64,000 bases of DNA from Takakia lepidozioides (GCA_030704615.1 CM060734.1:21020001-21084000); one strand, 5' to 3'; positions 43,080 to 55,066 are shown, counted from the first letter of the stretch. Notes: generated from the letters alone by a model not told the origin. Program-made: numbers and translations.

Positions 43080-43995
43080 GCATCATGGAGTCCCGAAGGA
43101 TATTGTCTCGGACCGCGATTCAAAGTTTACGAGTAAATTTTGGAGGGCACTTTGGAAGAAGATGGGGACGAGGCTGAAGATGAGCACCGCCTTCCGACCT
43201 ACGACCGACGGCCAAACAGAAAGAGTGAATTCCGTAGTGAAGCAGATCTTGCGGAATTACGTGTCGGCAGACCAAACAGACTGGGTGGAACACTTAGACG
43301 TGACAGAGTTCTGTTATAATAACACAGAACACTCCGCAACGGGAGTTTTCCCCTTCGTATTGGTCTATGGAAAAGCACCTCTGGTGCCAACAAGTTGGGC
43401 CGCCCAGGACGTTGAGGAACCGGCAGTAGCGGCAGTACCGGAAGAACGCGAGCGTTTGTTGAAGCTCGCAAAGTACAACATTGCCAAAGCTAGGAAACGG
43501 TATGAAAGGCAGGCGAATCGGAAGCGGAGGGAAGTGAAGTTTGAGGCAGGCACAGAAGTCTGGTTGAACATCAAGAATTTCCGACTACCTCCGGAAGTGA
43601 GTCCAAAGTTCGTACCTCCGTATGCGGGACCCTTTTGCATTCGGAAGGTTATGAATGAGGATGTGTATGAATTGGAGCTGCCGGCAAACAGCAAGGTGCA
43701 CCCAGTATTCCATGTCTCGCTTTTGAAGCCTTACTTCAAAGATGAAGCGTGTCCGAATCGGCATCAAGTGTTGCGTCCGCCACCTATGCTGTTGGATCAT
43801 GAAAATGAACCTGAGTACGAGGTGGAGGCAATACTTAAGTCGAGGAGGTTCAAGAACCGAGAAACGGAGTATCTCGTCAAATGGAAGGGCTATCATCTTG
43901 TGGAGGCATCTTGGGTGCGTGCCTCAGAAATGGGAAACGCATCCGAAGCGGTTGCAGCTTTCGAAGGACGACCTCAAAAGCGGAAGAAGCGTTGA
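43080..43995 (+). CDS. Integrase C-terminal half with chromodomain of element D
   Basis: The core continues in frame from about 43080 (GVPKDIVSDRDSKFTSKFW, second Asp) through TDGQTERVNS (Glu), GPD/Y-type region (GTEVWLNIKNFR, KFVPPYAGPFCIRKV; HPVFHVSLLKPY), and a chromodomain at about 43810-43935 (YEVEAILKSRRF, EYLVKWKGYHLVEASWV). Chromodomains steer chromovirus integration to marked chromatin. The three aromatic-cage type positions (Y, W, and the W of SWV) appear retained. Ends with a basic tail at TGA 43993. Confidence 0.88.
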
Positions 43996-44901
43996 TGGGG
44001 ACATCAACCTTGGAGCGTGGGGGAGGAAATGCATGCTTAGCCCGGCTTAGCTAGCTTAGGAATCCGATTGCAAAAAAACTTGTATTGTACAAAACGTGCT
44101 ATAAATGAAATGGCTTCCAAATGTTGTGCGTCCTATTTTGTTTGGAATGGTGATGCATGGTATGGTTGGCTAGTGTGTAGAATGCATGCTAGCTTATAAA
44201 AGTGGGAGAGGTAAATTGGGTTAATCGTGTGTTTGCGTAGTGCCGAAATCGGGTGACCCCCATCCAAAGGGCAAGGAAACTTGCACCTTCTTTGGGAGTT
44301 CACGTGCTAGTGCGCACCTGGCGCGTGCGCGTACTATAACTGCGCTACCGAGGGGGTTGCCTTGTAGTGCGGGCTAACGCGGAAGCTACGTGCTTCCGTT
44401 CACGTACTATAATCGTGTAGCCTCGGGACGAAGTCGTAGTGCGGCTTCGGCGTGTTCTCGTACCTCAGGCCAGCATTCTAAGGCGGACCCAATTGTAGTG
44501 ATTGGGGCGCATGGTTGGTTCAAGGTTATCTTCCTCGTCAAAGAGGGTTCCAGGGAACCCTTGCTCAAGGTGATGCCAAAAGCGGCATCATGAGCAGTCG
44601 CAAGCAATGTTGTTGCAGTAAGGCGATTCGATCCTCGGGGAGGATCGTTCCTTGGCCTTGAAGTAGGCCAAGAAGAGTGCACTGGGAGGAGCTGGAGAGG
44701 CTCCACCCTTGGCCGGGACTTGGAGGAAGTCGGCCGAACTAGCTAGTGGAGAGTAGAGTCAAGTGTGGGGTTTGGTTCTTTGCCATGGGACGCCATGGTA
44801 CGGAAACAAACTCCTTGATGTGGGACGCCACAACTTGGATGTTCGTTTCTACAAAATGGACAAGTCAATGAGGACATCGACTCCCTGTTGGTAGGGGTGT
44901 G
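43996..44901 (+). other. 3' non-coding region of element D
   Basis: No ORF of weight. A diverged duplication of about 71 bases: CGCGTACTATAACTGCGCTACC at about 44331 and CACGTACTATAATCGTGTAGCC at about 44402, each followed by GTAGTGCGG. A short purine tract, GGTAGGGG, lies just before the 3' LTR and is the probable polypurine tract. Confidence 0.55.
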
Positions 44902-45628
44902 TGTCGCGGCCTTTTGCCTTGAGGGCAGGGGGTCGGGACACATGAGGGGCTGCCCCTGTGGTGGGGGCAGCGGCAGCGATAGGTATGGGGGGCTGAAGCA
45001 CCCTTGAGTGCCCAAGGCACTCAGGGAAGCGGAGGCGCTCACTAGGTGGAGCCCCGCACACCGGGTTGCGGTGGGGGTGGCTCCACAAGGGGTGGTGGTA
45101 GCTTAGCGGGACTTAGTGGGGGTGGCATAGGACTCACCATGGGGGCGGAGAACTCGTGGTGGGAGTCGTGGGGAGTCTTGGGACTCATCACAGTCCATAG
45201 GGGCCGTGGTGAGTGGGCCAAGACTCACCGCGACTCATCACCGGGAGTCGAGGGTTTTCGTGGTGGTTCGCCATAAAATGGCATGGCTGGTTGTGAAACC
45301 CCCGCGGACAGCTACAGAAGTATATATAGGGAGTAGTAACCCCGAGAACGGTGCAAGCCCGTTGGTGACCAAAAACTAGTGAGTAAGTGAGCGAGCCGGA
45401 AAGCGACCAAAGAGTGGGGAGTGGTTCCGGACTGCCAACTACCAAAGGGAATTCCCGCTGGTTCCAAATCGGTGGAGGGTTCTTTGGGAGAACAAAGGGG
45501 GACCGTTATGCCCTAGTGAGCAGCCGAAGCTCCAAGTTGGCCCGGCGGCCAGGTTGGGAGTCAGACGCGCGCATCAAAGCGAGTAACTATGACTTGAGGG
45601 GGAGCTTGCCGAAGTGAGGTGCGCGACA
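44902..45628 (+). repeat. 3' LTR of element D
   Basis: Same length as the 5' LTR; about seven single-base differences, e.g. CCCCGG versus CCCTAG near 40408/45513. Confidence 0.92.
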
Positions 45629-45633
45629 GATGG
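45629..45633. repeat. Target-site duplication GATGG (right of D)
   Basis: Pairs with 39792-39796. The extra-ORF sequence continues at once with AGGATCTCAGGGTGAAGAGC. Confidence 0.85.
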
Positions 45634-46064
45634 AGGATCTCAGGGTGAAGAGCACGATGATTCTACAGAAGCAGACAATCGCTACACCACAGGCAATGCA
45701 GCTGCTGAAGGAGCTGCGGTTGGAGGGGTTGCTATGCAAAGAGTGGTCTTTGCATCATCGGGGATTGATGATCCAATTCATCCAGAACTTCGAGCCACGG
45801 ACAGGAGTTACCTAGGTAAAGGGCGTAGATATACAGGTTACTCCGCAGTACTTGCACAAACTATTTGAATTGCCATCTGGTAATGTGAGCGTGGATGAGC
45901 ACAGGGCAAGATTGCAAGTAGGGGATCTGTTCCAAGAAACGAGTTTCTTCATGAACCAGGGATTCACTTGCACCAAGGCCGAGTATCCAGGGTTGAGGGA
46001 AATTGGCCAAATACTGAACATTCTGTTTTCCATGAAACAGAACCAACAGTATCTTAGTAGTCTG
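45634..46064 (+). pseudogene. Extra-ORF fragment (right of element D)
   Basis: Encodes LLKELRLEGLLCKEWSLHHR, then (after a TAG and a shift) LFELPSGNVSVDEHRARLQV and TKAEYPGLREIGQIL, matching the minus-strand copy at 50885-51385 and, more distantly, 59143-59600. It ends abruptly at about 46064, where the sequence switches to minus-strand coding. Confidence 0.65.
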
Positions 46065-46836
46065 TGATATCCGCCATAGCTACAAAGCTATAGCTTTGAT
46101 TGCCTCTCCCGTCGAGACACTGGTTATCCGGAATAACTCCTATTCTTCCGCTCATAATCTTCTTAATTTCTTGTTCTTGTTTCTTGAATGGAGTCTCTTG
46201 CACGAAATTCACATTGCTGATTGACCGTTGCCTTATTAGGTAACTTCTCGTTTTTACCTTAATCTGTTCACATTCCCGCTTGGAATGACCACTAGGACTG
46301 CATATGTGGCAAAGGTTCCCCTTTGCCGGACGCGTAAAGGGTTCCGTTAACTGTCCTCTTGATGCATTAATGGGCTCGTAATAAGTTTTGGCTGATGTAC
46401 CGGGTAGGTACTTTGACGGCCCTGTTTGTCTTCTTGTGTGATGGCGCCCGTTATTGCAGTACATGCAATGCGGAGTGCTTTGCCCCTCAAGCCACGTGTT
46501 TGAATTCAAACACTCTTCCGTTTCCCTCTGGCTGCGTGGCATACTCTCCGAGTTTGACTTCCAAATAGTCTTTATACTTACTGGCCACTTTACTAACATC
46601 AACTCGTGTCCACCTGTCACTGCCCCTATGGACTGTGCAACCTGTGTGGGCTGTGTCGCCTGTGTCGGGCTGTGACAAACTGTGGTAGGCTATGATATGC
46701 CGTAGTAGGCTGTGGTGGGCTGTGATAGCTGTGTGAACCCCTGTGTTCACTGCTATGGCCATACACATTCGGCTTGATGACAAGTGCTTCATGCTCCACT
46801 GGTGCTACTGGTGTAGCCTGTGACTGCATCGGTGTT
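46065..46836 (-). pseudogene. Post-integrase region and start of extra ORF (A family)
   Basis: On the minus strand: CACAG-rich repeats (46640-46760), then CHICSPSGHSKREC, a CCHC knuckle near 46280-46320, then a basic helix and SYSFVAMADITDY at 46070. This shows that the extra ORF starts soon after integrase and carries its own zinc knuckle. It is open from about 46620 to 46054. Confidence 0.65.
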
Positions 46837-47791
46837 TCAAAGATGTAAATCATGCTGCAATGGTCTATCATGGATACCATTGTATCCCTTCAACTTATTG
46901 GCATTGACTCTACCAAGTATCTCTTTGTTAATGATTTGTAACATAACTGTGTTGTTATCATACATCTTCTGTATGACATAAGGTCCTTTCCATGGTGATT
47001 TAAGCTTAGAAGCTGTAATCTTTCCCTTCTTCTGCAACCACAGTACCAAATCACCTGTCTTAAAAGTCTTCAATTTATCTTCATCAAACTGATCCTTCAT
47101 CTTCATCTGAATTCTAGTCATGTTATCTGTTGCATCAACACGTACTTCTTCCACATGATATAATTCATGTTTCCTTACTTTAATTGAATCCTCCAATTCC
47201 ATTCTCCTTCCCCATTCAGTTCTCATGGTAGGTAATAAGAATTCCACTGGAAGTAGAGCTTCCATACCAAAAACTAATTGGAATGGTGTATAATTGGTGG
47301 TGACTTTATATGAAGTTTTGTATGACCACAAAGCTTTCAACAGCTTTGTATCCTAGTCTGTCATGTTTGCATTGACTATCTTAGCCAAGATAGTGCATAG
47401 TATTTTGTTGGTGGCCTCTGTCTGCCCATTGCCCTGTGGGTAATAGGTTGTACTCTTCATGTGCACAATCATGAACTCCTTAGTCAATAGTTCAATGGTC
47501 TCATTAATGAAATGACTTCCCTGGTAACTGATAAATTCCATAGGATAGCCAAATCTCGTGAGAATATTCTTATATAGGAACCTTGCTGTGGACTTAGCTG
47601 TGTTGTCCCTCAGAGCCTTAGCTTCCACCCATTTTGTAGTATAATCAGTAGCTGTGATTATATACTTATTCTGTGTATTTCTGGCTGGTGGATTAATTTG
47701 TCCAACAAAGTCTAATCTCCATTTATGGAATGGTTCAGTAGGCATCGTAGGATGCAAAGCCATCTTCCTAGATATTTGCAAAGGTCCTAGC
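46837..47791 (-). pseudogene. Integrase of an A-family element, minus strand
   Basis: The core from 47781 (GQINPPARNTQNKYI; FISYQGSHF where Tyr replaces the second catalytic Asp; PQGNGQTEATNK) is open to 47353, then a TAG, then the C-terminal domain (47340-46837: TFKTGDLVLWLQKKGK). It is truncated at 47791 by the plus-strand LTR. Better preserved than element A's own integrase. Confidence 0.8.
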
Positions 47792-48691
47792 TGTTAGAGG
47801 GCTATGTGGGACTTCAACAGTTTTACGGGTTCTGTGGGGTACCCTTAATTTTTGTGCAGACTTACAGATGGTAGACTTAGACCAACACAGGCTTTAGGGG
47901 TGGTACACAGCCTTACACAGTCTATCACATCCCGACATAGCCAGTCACAGCTCGACACAGCTCGACACAGTCCAACACAGTCAGTCACAGCCCGGCACAG
48001 CTCGACACAGTCCAACACAGCCAGTCACAGCTGTCACAGTTTGGCACAGCCGTCACAACATTCGCAGAGAACGGTTACCATGGCAGGGAACGACTGTGTG
48101 GGAATGACATCGGCAGAGGGAACGTATATTATGTCTGGATGACAGTTAGTTAGTTAGGCAGTTAGAACAGCTTGCAGATAGAAAAGACAGAGTAGCAACG
48201 GGGAGAGGACTTCTTGGGGATCACGACTTGGCCATCAGGGAGAGAAAGACAATCGGGAGCTGAGGGATGGAGAGCGCAATGAAGGAGGAGACACGAACTG
48301 TTGATGCTTGATTCATGCAAGCTGCAGAGATGTACTGTAGAGCAGATTAGAGACACCATGGCTTCGGCCTGATACTTGATAGATCTTAATCTGATACATA
48401 TTCTATACTCGCACTGTGTAGAGAGACCTGAGTGAAGCTGTGGAATGAATGGATGAGTGATTGGAACCTGGTAGATTGCTGAAGCAATCTGATACTTAAA
48501 TATAACAGTAAGGTAACTTGCTGACATGAAGGCAAGAAAGAATACAAACAGGAAGCACTCCCATGATACACTAGTTGTAGGTCATGACTGATTGTTCTGA
48601 GCGGGCTGAGTGCTTAGAGATATTCAACTCTTCTATCTTGGAGTTCCCACCTCGGATAGCAAAGGGATGGGTGAGTAAAAGCCGTTCGACA
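47792..48691 (+). repeat. 5' LTR of the A-family fragment
   Basis: TGTTAGAGG...TTCGACA, followed by TTTGGCGACCATACTGGGGA (primer site from 48694). Contains the 10-bp minisatellite (about 47915-48060). Confidence 0.85.
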
Positions 48692-49306
48692 TTTGGCGAC
48701 CATACTGGGGACCTGAGTCAAGAACAACCAGATGTGACAGGCATCAGGTGGGATCATGGTGGTTGGAGAATCAAAGAATTTGATGTGAATCAAATTCCCT
48801 GTGGAACTGAGAAAGAAAGATTGTCCAAACAATTCTTTCAGAGATTCTTGGAATTGCCAGACGGTTGCAAGGAAAACATTCTTAAGAGAGTGCATGATGT
48901 TGATCCTGAGTGGGGTCTGGAGAAAGGAGTGATAAAGATTTATCAAGTGGCCTGTAGAGGGAGAGCAAGTCGGTTACCAACACTAGTTTATGTGATAACA
49001 TTGCTATCCATTAAACGAGTGGAGTTTGAAGGCTGGGAGGAACGAAAAGTGAATGTTTACACTCATATGCATGAAGAACTTGTACTGGTAAAGAATTGGA
49101 TTCCTAAGGATATCCTGTGGATCAAACTTACACCAAGAATAGCTTTTCAGATGTGCTTGCCATATGGTTATATGGTAACGGAGACTTCTAGTATAGCCAA
49201 GGGTGCATTAAAGCTTGAAATAAATCCAGGCATATACGAGAGATACTACAAAAGAGAGTTTTGGTTTTGCCTCATTAAAGATATGAAAGACATGAGACAT
49301 GAGTGA
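48692..49306 (+). CDS. Leader ORF / gag N-terminal region, second copy
   Basis: Same protein as 7566-8153 with mostly conservative substitutions and an unbroken frame that again extends upstream through U5 to ATG 48584. It ends at TGA 49304-49306, overlapping the start region of the next ORF. Confidence 0.6.
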   Translation, partial: FGDHTGDLSQEQPDVTGIRWDHGGWRIKEFDVNQIPCGTEKERLSKQFFQRFLELPDGCKENILKRVHDVDPEWGLEKGVIKIYQVACRGRASRLPTLVYVITLLSIKRVEFEGWEERKVNVYTHMHEELVLVKNWIPKDILWIKLTPRIAFQMCLPYGYMVTETSSIAKGALKLEINPGIYERYYKREFWFCLIKDMKDMRHE

Positions 49307-50850
49307 TGAAAGAGAAGCTAGACTCCACAGATATTTCAGCAAAAAGAGAAAGTTATTTGAAAGCTAATTATCCATATCTTTGGGAGAGAGGAATAGACAT
49401 AGGGGAATCATCTGGACCTCTCACACCATTAAGACCAGAGAGTACATCACCCATACCGGAAGAACCAGAGTTGGATGCCACTCCTTCTTATTCCTTACAA
49501 GAAAGATTAAGGGATTTGGTACAAAAAGAAGATCGGCCACGAGGGGAGAGATCTGAGGTACATCCCTGGATTAAAGATTTGACAGAAATCTTTGATCAGA
49601 GTTGGCATAGAACACCAAAAGCAAGAACTCCAGTTTCTGAATTACAAGACAAAGAAGGAGAGGAAGATGTGGCAGAGCCAACGGAGAGTTTAGACTCTCC
49701 AACACCACTTCAGTTGAGTTATATGAGTGAGGAAGAGGAAATCCAAGAGAAGAACTTGGAAGATGAAAACAGAGAGAAGAATTTGGAAGATGAAGAGTAT
49801 GAAGAAGTAGACCCAACAGTTGAGGTTGAGACTACAACCAGGATATCCCAACCTGTTGGACCTGGATCAAGTGGAGCACTTGAATCACAGGCCAACAAAG
49901 GTGTCGGCTCAGGGGGATCAGGCGGGCAGCTTGGATCTGGCTCTGGGGGGACAAGGAGTGTGGGAAGTAGTGCAACTGGAGCTGGGAATACTGTAAGTAC
50001 AGAAGGGCCAGTAGCAGGGAGTGCTCAGGGGCCAGCACCTGGTGGGAGTTCCACCACTACAACAGCAGGTCCTCAAGGACCAACACCAACAGGAGGACCA
50101 ACACCTGTCAAAGGGCAGGGTGTAGGGCCACAAATGGCGGTACCTCCAACATGGGCAAAACCACCTTTTCCAATATATGCAGGGAAAGGGGATCCTGATG
50201 TACACATCAGCCAATTTGAGCACATGTGTATTGTGAACAATGAGAATGGCGATGATGCCAAGATGAGACTTTTCCTTGTTCACTTATCAAGAAAGCAAGC
50301 GAATGGTATGCAAGATTTCCTAATAATCATTTCCTAACCTGTAATGGCCTTAGTACAACATTCCGAAACAGGTTCAGGACAAGCAAAACTGAGGATGAAG
50401 TGTATGGGAGTTTGCAACAGTTAAGGCAAAGGAAGCATGAAACTGTTGAGGAGTACATGGAAAAGATGGAGTTAATGATGAAAAAGCTGGCTGCTGTACC
50501 AGCACCAGGGTTACAGAAGACCTGGTTTGTGAGTGGACTAAGACCTGACTTACAAAAGAAAGTGGATATGCTATCCCATAATATAGTGGAGGAGGCATTT
50601 GAAACAGCCAACAAAATTGAGCAATTGGGAATGCTCAGGAGAGATAAAAGGGAGGATGAGGACTCTGAAGATGAGTCAGATGTGGAAGAAGAGCAAGAGC
50701 TCAAGAGGAAGAGCAAGAAGAAGGAAAAGTTGAAGAGGGACAACTATGAGAAAAGACTGGAGGAAATCTTGAAGAAGTATGCCACAGTGGCTGCAACACA
50801 TTGGAGGAAGGGTGTTTGGTGTGCAAAATGCCAGAATGAAGGCCATACCA
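49303..50850 (+). pseudogene. Gag of the A-family fragment
   Basis: Open from 49303 to 50337: acidic part, Gly/Ser/Thr tract, then FPIYAGKGDPDVHISQFE. One base is missing near 50271 compared with element A, which shifts the frame; the original frame resumes at about 50285 and runs through the gag domain to the first knuckle half (CAKCQNEGHT), where the sequence breaks off. Confidence 0.8.
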
Positions 50851-50851
50851 T

Positions 50852-51735
50852 CAGTATCTCCTCCGTGAATGATCTTCTAAGGTACTATTGGTTCTGCTTC
50901 ATGGCAAACAGAACGTTCAGTATTTGGCCAACTTCCCTTAACCCTGGGTACTCGGCCTTGGTGCAGGTGTATCCTTGAGTCTTAAAAAAACTCGCTTCTT
51001 GGAACAAATTCCCTATTTGCAATCTTGCCCTGTGTTCATCCACATTCACATGCCCAGATGGTAATTCAAACAGTTGCTGCAAGTACTAGGGAGTAATCTC
51101 TATATCTACTCCCCTCACCTGTGTAACTCCTGTCCGAGGCTCAAAGTTCTGAATGAATTGAATCATGAACTTTCGATGATGCAAAGACCATTCCTTGCGT
51201 AGCAACCCTTCCAATCGCAACTCCTTCAGCAACTGCACTGCCTGTGGTGTAGCAATTGTTTGCTTATGCAAAACCGTGGTGCTCTTCACCCTGATATCCT
51301 CCATTCCCTTAATTCTCTTCATCCCAGACAAACAAGAAGGCCTTGTTTGGAATAGCTGTAGGAAAGCTTGCAGGGCATAGAGCATAAAGATATGGTTGGC
51401 ACAGAAAGGAACGGGTAAATGCGTGTAAGTCTGTGGGGCTTGCAGATAGTGGGTGAGAGAGAATGTGCTTTCAACCCGTCCATCCTTGCGTCACTGCGTG
51501 AGAAGTAAAGCTAGCGTATAGTCTGTAATATCCACCATAGCTACAAAGCTATAGCTTTGATTGCCCCTCCCGTCGAGACGCTGGTTATTCGGAGCAACCC
51601 CGACTCTTCCGCTCATAACTTTTCTAATTTCTTGCTCTTGTTTCTTGGAGGGAACCACCTGCATGAAATTCTCCCTCCTAATTGGCTGTTGCCTCCTTGG
51701 GTAACTTCTAAATTTTACCCCCATCTGCTCGATTA
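50852..51735 (-). pseudogene. Extra ORF, minus strand
   Basis: From 51724: a basic start, SFVAMVDITDYTLALLL, then YALQAFLQLFQTRPSCLSG, LLKELRLEGLLRKEWSLHHR, a VRGVDIEITP segment, LFELPSGHVNVDEHR and GYTCTKAEYPGLREVGQIL. Two stops (near 51087 and 51490) and possible frame changes. The pattern (aromatic NF...V-x-VRG...LF-x-LP) reminds me of the plant-transposon-protein domain found in plant retroelement ORFs; this is a by-eye comparison. Function unknown. Confidence 0.6.
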
Positions 51736-52560
51736 AGATTAGAGTTTCCCGAATTGCAGAACTTCAATATTCTCCCAGGAGAGACATCTGGACAAGCTAA
51801 CACTGATAATCCAAAAGATCAGGTGACCAGGTCTCCAGAAACTGAGAATACCACACCAGGAGGGTGAGTGCAGGCTAAGGTGGCTCAGTTTGGACGTCAC
51901 ACTTCAGTTTTTCAGTGAGTACTCTTCATATTATCTGTAACATTGTGCAAATAAGTTTATCTTCATCCCAAATGAGATTGAATGTTGCTAGCCATCTACC
52001 ATATCTACATGTTGGTATGATTATTTTTCAGGTTAGATTATTTTTCATGGAGCTATGGACTTTTTGGGACTTGCACTCTGGGCTGTCACATTCCCAGTTT
52101 GTCCACAATTGGACTCTCAAACACTAACTTGCACTTAGCCATTCTACACATGGACTCCGAATATAGATTACCTTTGAGGAACAAGAGACATGGATGAATT
52201 TGTAAACAATTTCATTCATTTGTTAGTGTGCTATGGACCTTTTATATACCTCCAGATGTACCCAAAATTTCAAAAATCTATGGTGTTCAAAAAATTTGAT
52301 ATTTAGGTAGAACTCTTTAATGACAATATAAAGATTGTCATTATCTGCAAGTTCTTATAACTAGATGGACAAATGTCATATATAATTGAGGACCTACAAA
52401 TTAGCTATTTAAAAAAAAAGGAATAATATCTTTAATAAAAAAATATCTCACATATTTAGGATGGATCCCTTTACTAAAAATGTTAGGCATATCATTATCT
52501 ATCAATGTAAGAATATATTTGAAAAAAAACATAGATTAATTTTTTACCCATGAACTTTCG
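51736..52560. other. Unassigned region
   Basis: A ~40-codon open piece (51740-51865, TSGQANTDNPKDQVTRSPE) looks like a fragment of a disordered coding region. The remainder is AT-rich and shows no gene or LTR that I can define. It holds the place where the 5' LTR of element C should be. Confidence 0.3.
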
Positions 52561-52639
52561 TGGAGGTCGCCGTTTTTGAGCCACCCTATCCTGCACCACC
52601 CAGAAGGAGGTGCGAGTAATACACTCAACGAATGGTTAC

Positions 52640-53865
52640 CACAGGAAAGATTTGAAGGACCTTCCATAGTTACAAGCCCAAATTGAGGTTTTGCTGAATT
52701 ATTGGAAGAGAAATTTGAGGATCTTTTAAGTGAAGAAGGCGAAAGAATTGAAACCGCTACTCCAGAAAAAATAACCAGAACAACACTCAAAGCTTTTAAC
52801 GATTCACTAAGTTCAGTTGGAACAACAGCCAGTAAGCGGCTATCCTTAGGACAAGGACCTCCCAGCTTGAATCTTTCTTTGGAAGGCAAACACCAGCAAC
52901 ACCACTAGTATTGACGATCCCAACACGAACAAAGTCAACAACAGCTGGACCATTTCAGTTTGGACAACCAGCAGCACCAGTTGCACTAGGAGCACCAATG
53001 GCTTTGGCAGCAAGCAAAACCCGACCACCATTTCCCCTGTATGATGGGAAATCTGATCCAGATATTCATCTCAATCAATTTGAGAACATGTGCACCATTT
53101 ACAATGAAACAACAGATCAGGAGAAGATCCGGTTGTTTCCTTGCTCAATGGCCAGGAATGGCATTGAGTGGTTGGCAACATTCCCAACCAACAATTTTGC
53201 AACCTGGGCTGATATGAAAACAGCCTTTCAAGAAAGGTATCGATCCAACAAATCCACATCTGAAATCCTCACAGGATTACAGGATCTGAGACAGAAAAAA
53301 GAAAGAACTGGTAGTTGACTACTTGGAGAGGATGAAGACTCTGATCAGGAAGCTACCTCAAGCACCAGGGGATGACTTGCAGAAGTCATGGTTCATCAAT
53401 GGACTTCGTCCTGAGTATGTAACCATGGTTATAGTCATGCCTAACAACACTTTGGCTGAAGCAGTAGGTACTGCAAAAAAATTGGAACTTGGGTTCCACC
53501 GGAGCAGAAGCAAGGATTCCAAGGATACATTGGAAGATGAAGACTCTGATGAGGAAGAATAACCCGAGCCAAAGAAGAAGAAGGTGATTGATAAAACTAC
53601 CTTGGACCAGAAGATAACAGAGGCTATCAAGAATTTTAAAGACGAAGGACCAAGAAAGGCAACATGGTGTCACAAATGCGGAACTGCAGGACATCTGGCA
53701 ACAGAATGCCATATGAAAGACAAATACTGTGATATTTGTCATATGAACAACCATAATACCAGCCGTTGTATTTACAATCAACGGGCCAAGAAAAGTGGGT
53801 ACACACGAGAGGTGGGGGTACACCAAGTCCAAGTCCGACGGGGAGGATTTGATGGATCACGATGA
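52640..53865 (+). pseudogene. Gag of element C
   Basis: N-terminal helical part (FAELLEEKFEDLLSEEGER) to TAG 52908, then the gag domain (FPLYDGKSDPDIHLNQFENM; FPCSMARNGIEW) with a one-base shift at about 53310, an acidic tract to TAA 53562, and two CCHC knuckles (CHKCGTAGHLATEC, CDICHMNNHNTSRC, about 53668-53770). The motif sequence near 52560-52620 is also found in the minus-strand coiled-coil ORF at 37700. Confidence 0.8.
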
Positions 53866-54014
53866 TACAACATAGGTAATCGTTACCAGAGGCCACGTGA
53901 TGACTATCCACCACGGGATAGAGAACATCAACCCAGAAACACAGAAACCACGAGATGCCACTATGCCAGTTGTGGCACAAGCATGAGGCAGAATTGGGAA
54001 ATATGGAAGCCGGA

Positions 54015-55066
54015 CCAAGTGTAGCCGTGAGTGTGGTAACCCCTGTAGTGGATACCCTTGCGGTAACCCGAACTCAGGCCAAGAAACAGAAACCTCCAGA
54101 TAAGGAGTCTGAATCCGAAGAAGACCGGAAACAATATCCAAAAAGTGCAGCATGGCAGGAAGAAAAGAGCTTACACCAGGAGGTAAGCAAAGCCATAGCT
54201 CAAATGCAAGAATGAACCCATATACCTTCTGGAGATCCAACTCCAGATAATCAGATCAGACAACCACGAAGACCACGAATGAAACCACGGAGGCAGCATT
54301 GGCTGACGTAATATGCCAGACCAAGACCCAAATCACCATTGGACAATTACTGAAAATTGCCCCACACTGCAAGAAAACCTTATTTCGAGCGATTGAGGCT
54401 TTGACCACTACACCGAAACAGAAGCCAGCACCAGAGGTTTACACGATTAAACCCACGATTATACCACGAGTTCCAGACTACGATGAAGCAATACCGGTGA
54501 TACAAGTATGTATCGGATAAAAGCTGGTGACGGATGTACTCATAGACGGAGGATCGAGAGTGAATATAATGACAGAAAGAATGAAGAAGTCAGTGGGATT
54601 GGGGCATATGGAACCTGCTCCATTCACGGTACAAATGGCATATCAACGGAAAGTACAGCCATTGGGTATCATCAGATGCCTAGCAATGGAAGTGGCAGGA
54701 CTGGTTTACGAAGTATCAGTGACCATTCTCATAATGGAAGACGTGGCAAAAGGCTATTTGTTACTACTTGGAAGACCATGGTTAACCCAAGCCCAATCTC
54801 ACCACGATTGGGGAAGTCAGACTCTCACAATCAAGAAAGGATTAGAACAAGTCACAATCACCACAAAACAACGAGGTACGATACCACTAGAAAATCGACC
54901 TTGCCGAGTGGAAGAGTATGACTGGTTTAGTGGACTGTTGGATGAAGAAGAAGCCACAGTGTATGCAACGCATCCACAACTAGAAACTAGTGGTCAAGAA
55001 TACCACGACCACAGGATGCCACATGGTGAACACCCAAAGGGAAACAAGCAATCTAGTAACGGATGA
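54015..55066 (+). pseudogene. Protease region of element C
   Basis: N-terminal helix (PKSAAWQEEKSLHQEVSK), DVICQTKTQITIGQLLKIAP linker, stop at 54518 (TAA), then DVLIDGGSRVNIM, TVQMAYQRKVQPLG and LLLGRPWLTQA. The catalytic D-G-G is kept, but the following Gly is Arg (GGSR versus GGSG in B). Confidence 0.75.

Larger units (their letters stand above)
39797..45628 (+). mobile_element. Chromovirus D (Ty3/gypsy) with RT deleted
   Basis: Complete ends: TSD GATGG, LTR 39797-40523, initiator-Met primer site, gag-protease ORF, RNase H remnant, integrase with chromodomain, 3' non-coding, LTR 44902-45628, TSD. Both LTRs are 727 bases with about seven differences by eye, all transitions, so insertion is recent. 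The RT and most of RNase H are missing (junction about 42275), so it depends on another element's enzymes. GC content is clearly higher than in elements A-C. Confidence 0.92.
47792..50851 (+). mobile_element. A-family retrotransposon fragment: LTR plus gag
   Basis: LTR 47792-48691, primer site, leader ORF, gag to the first zinc knuckle, then an abrupt switch at about 50852 to minus-strand extra-ORF sequence. It is inserted into the minus-strand integrase at CTAGC. Confidence 0.85.
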
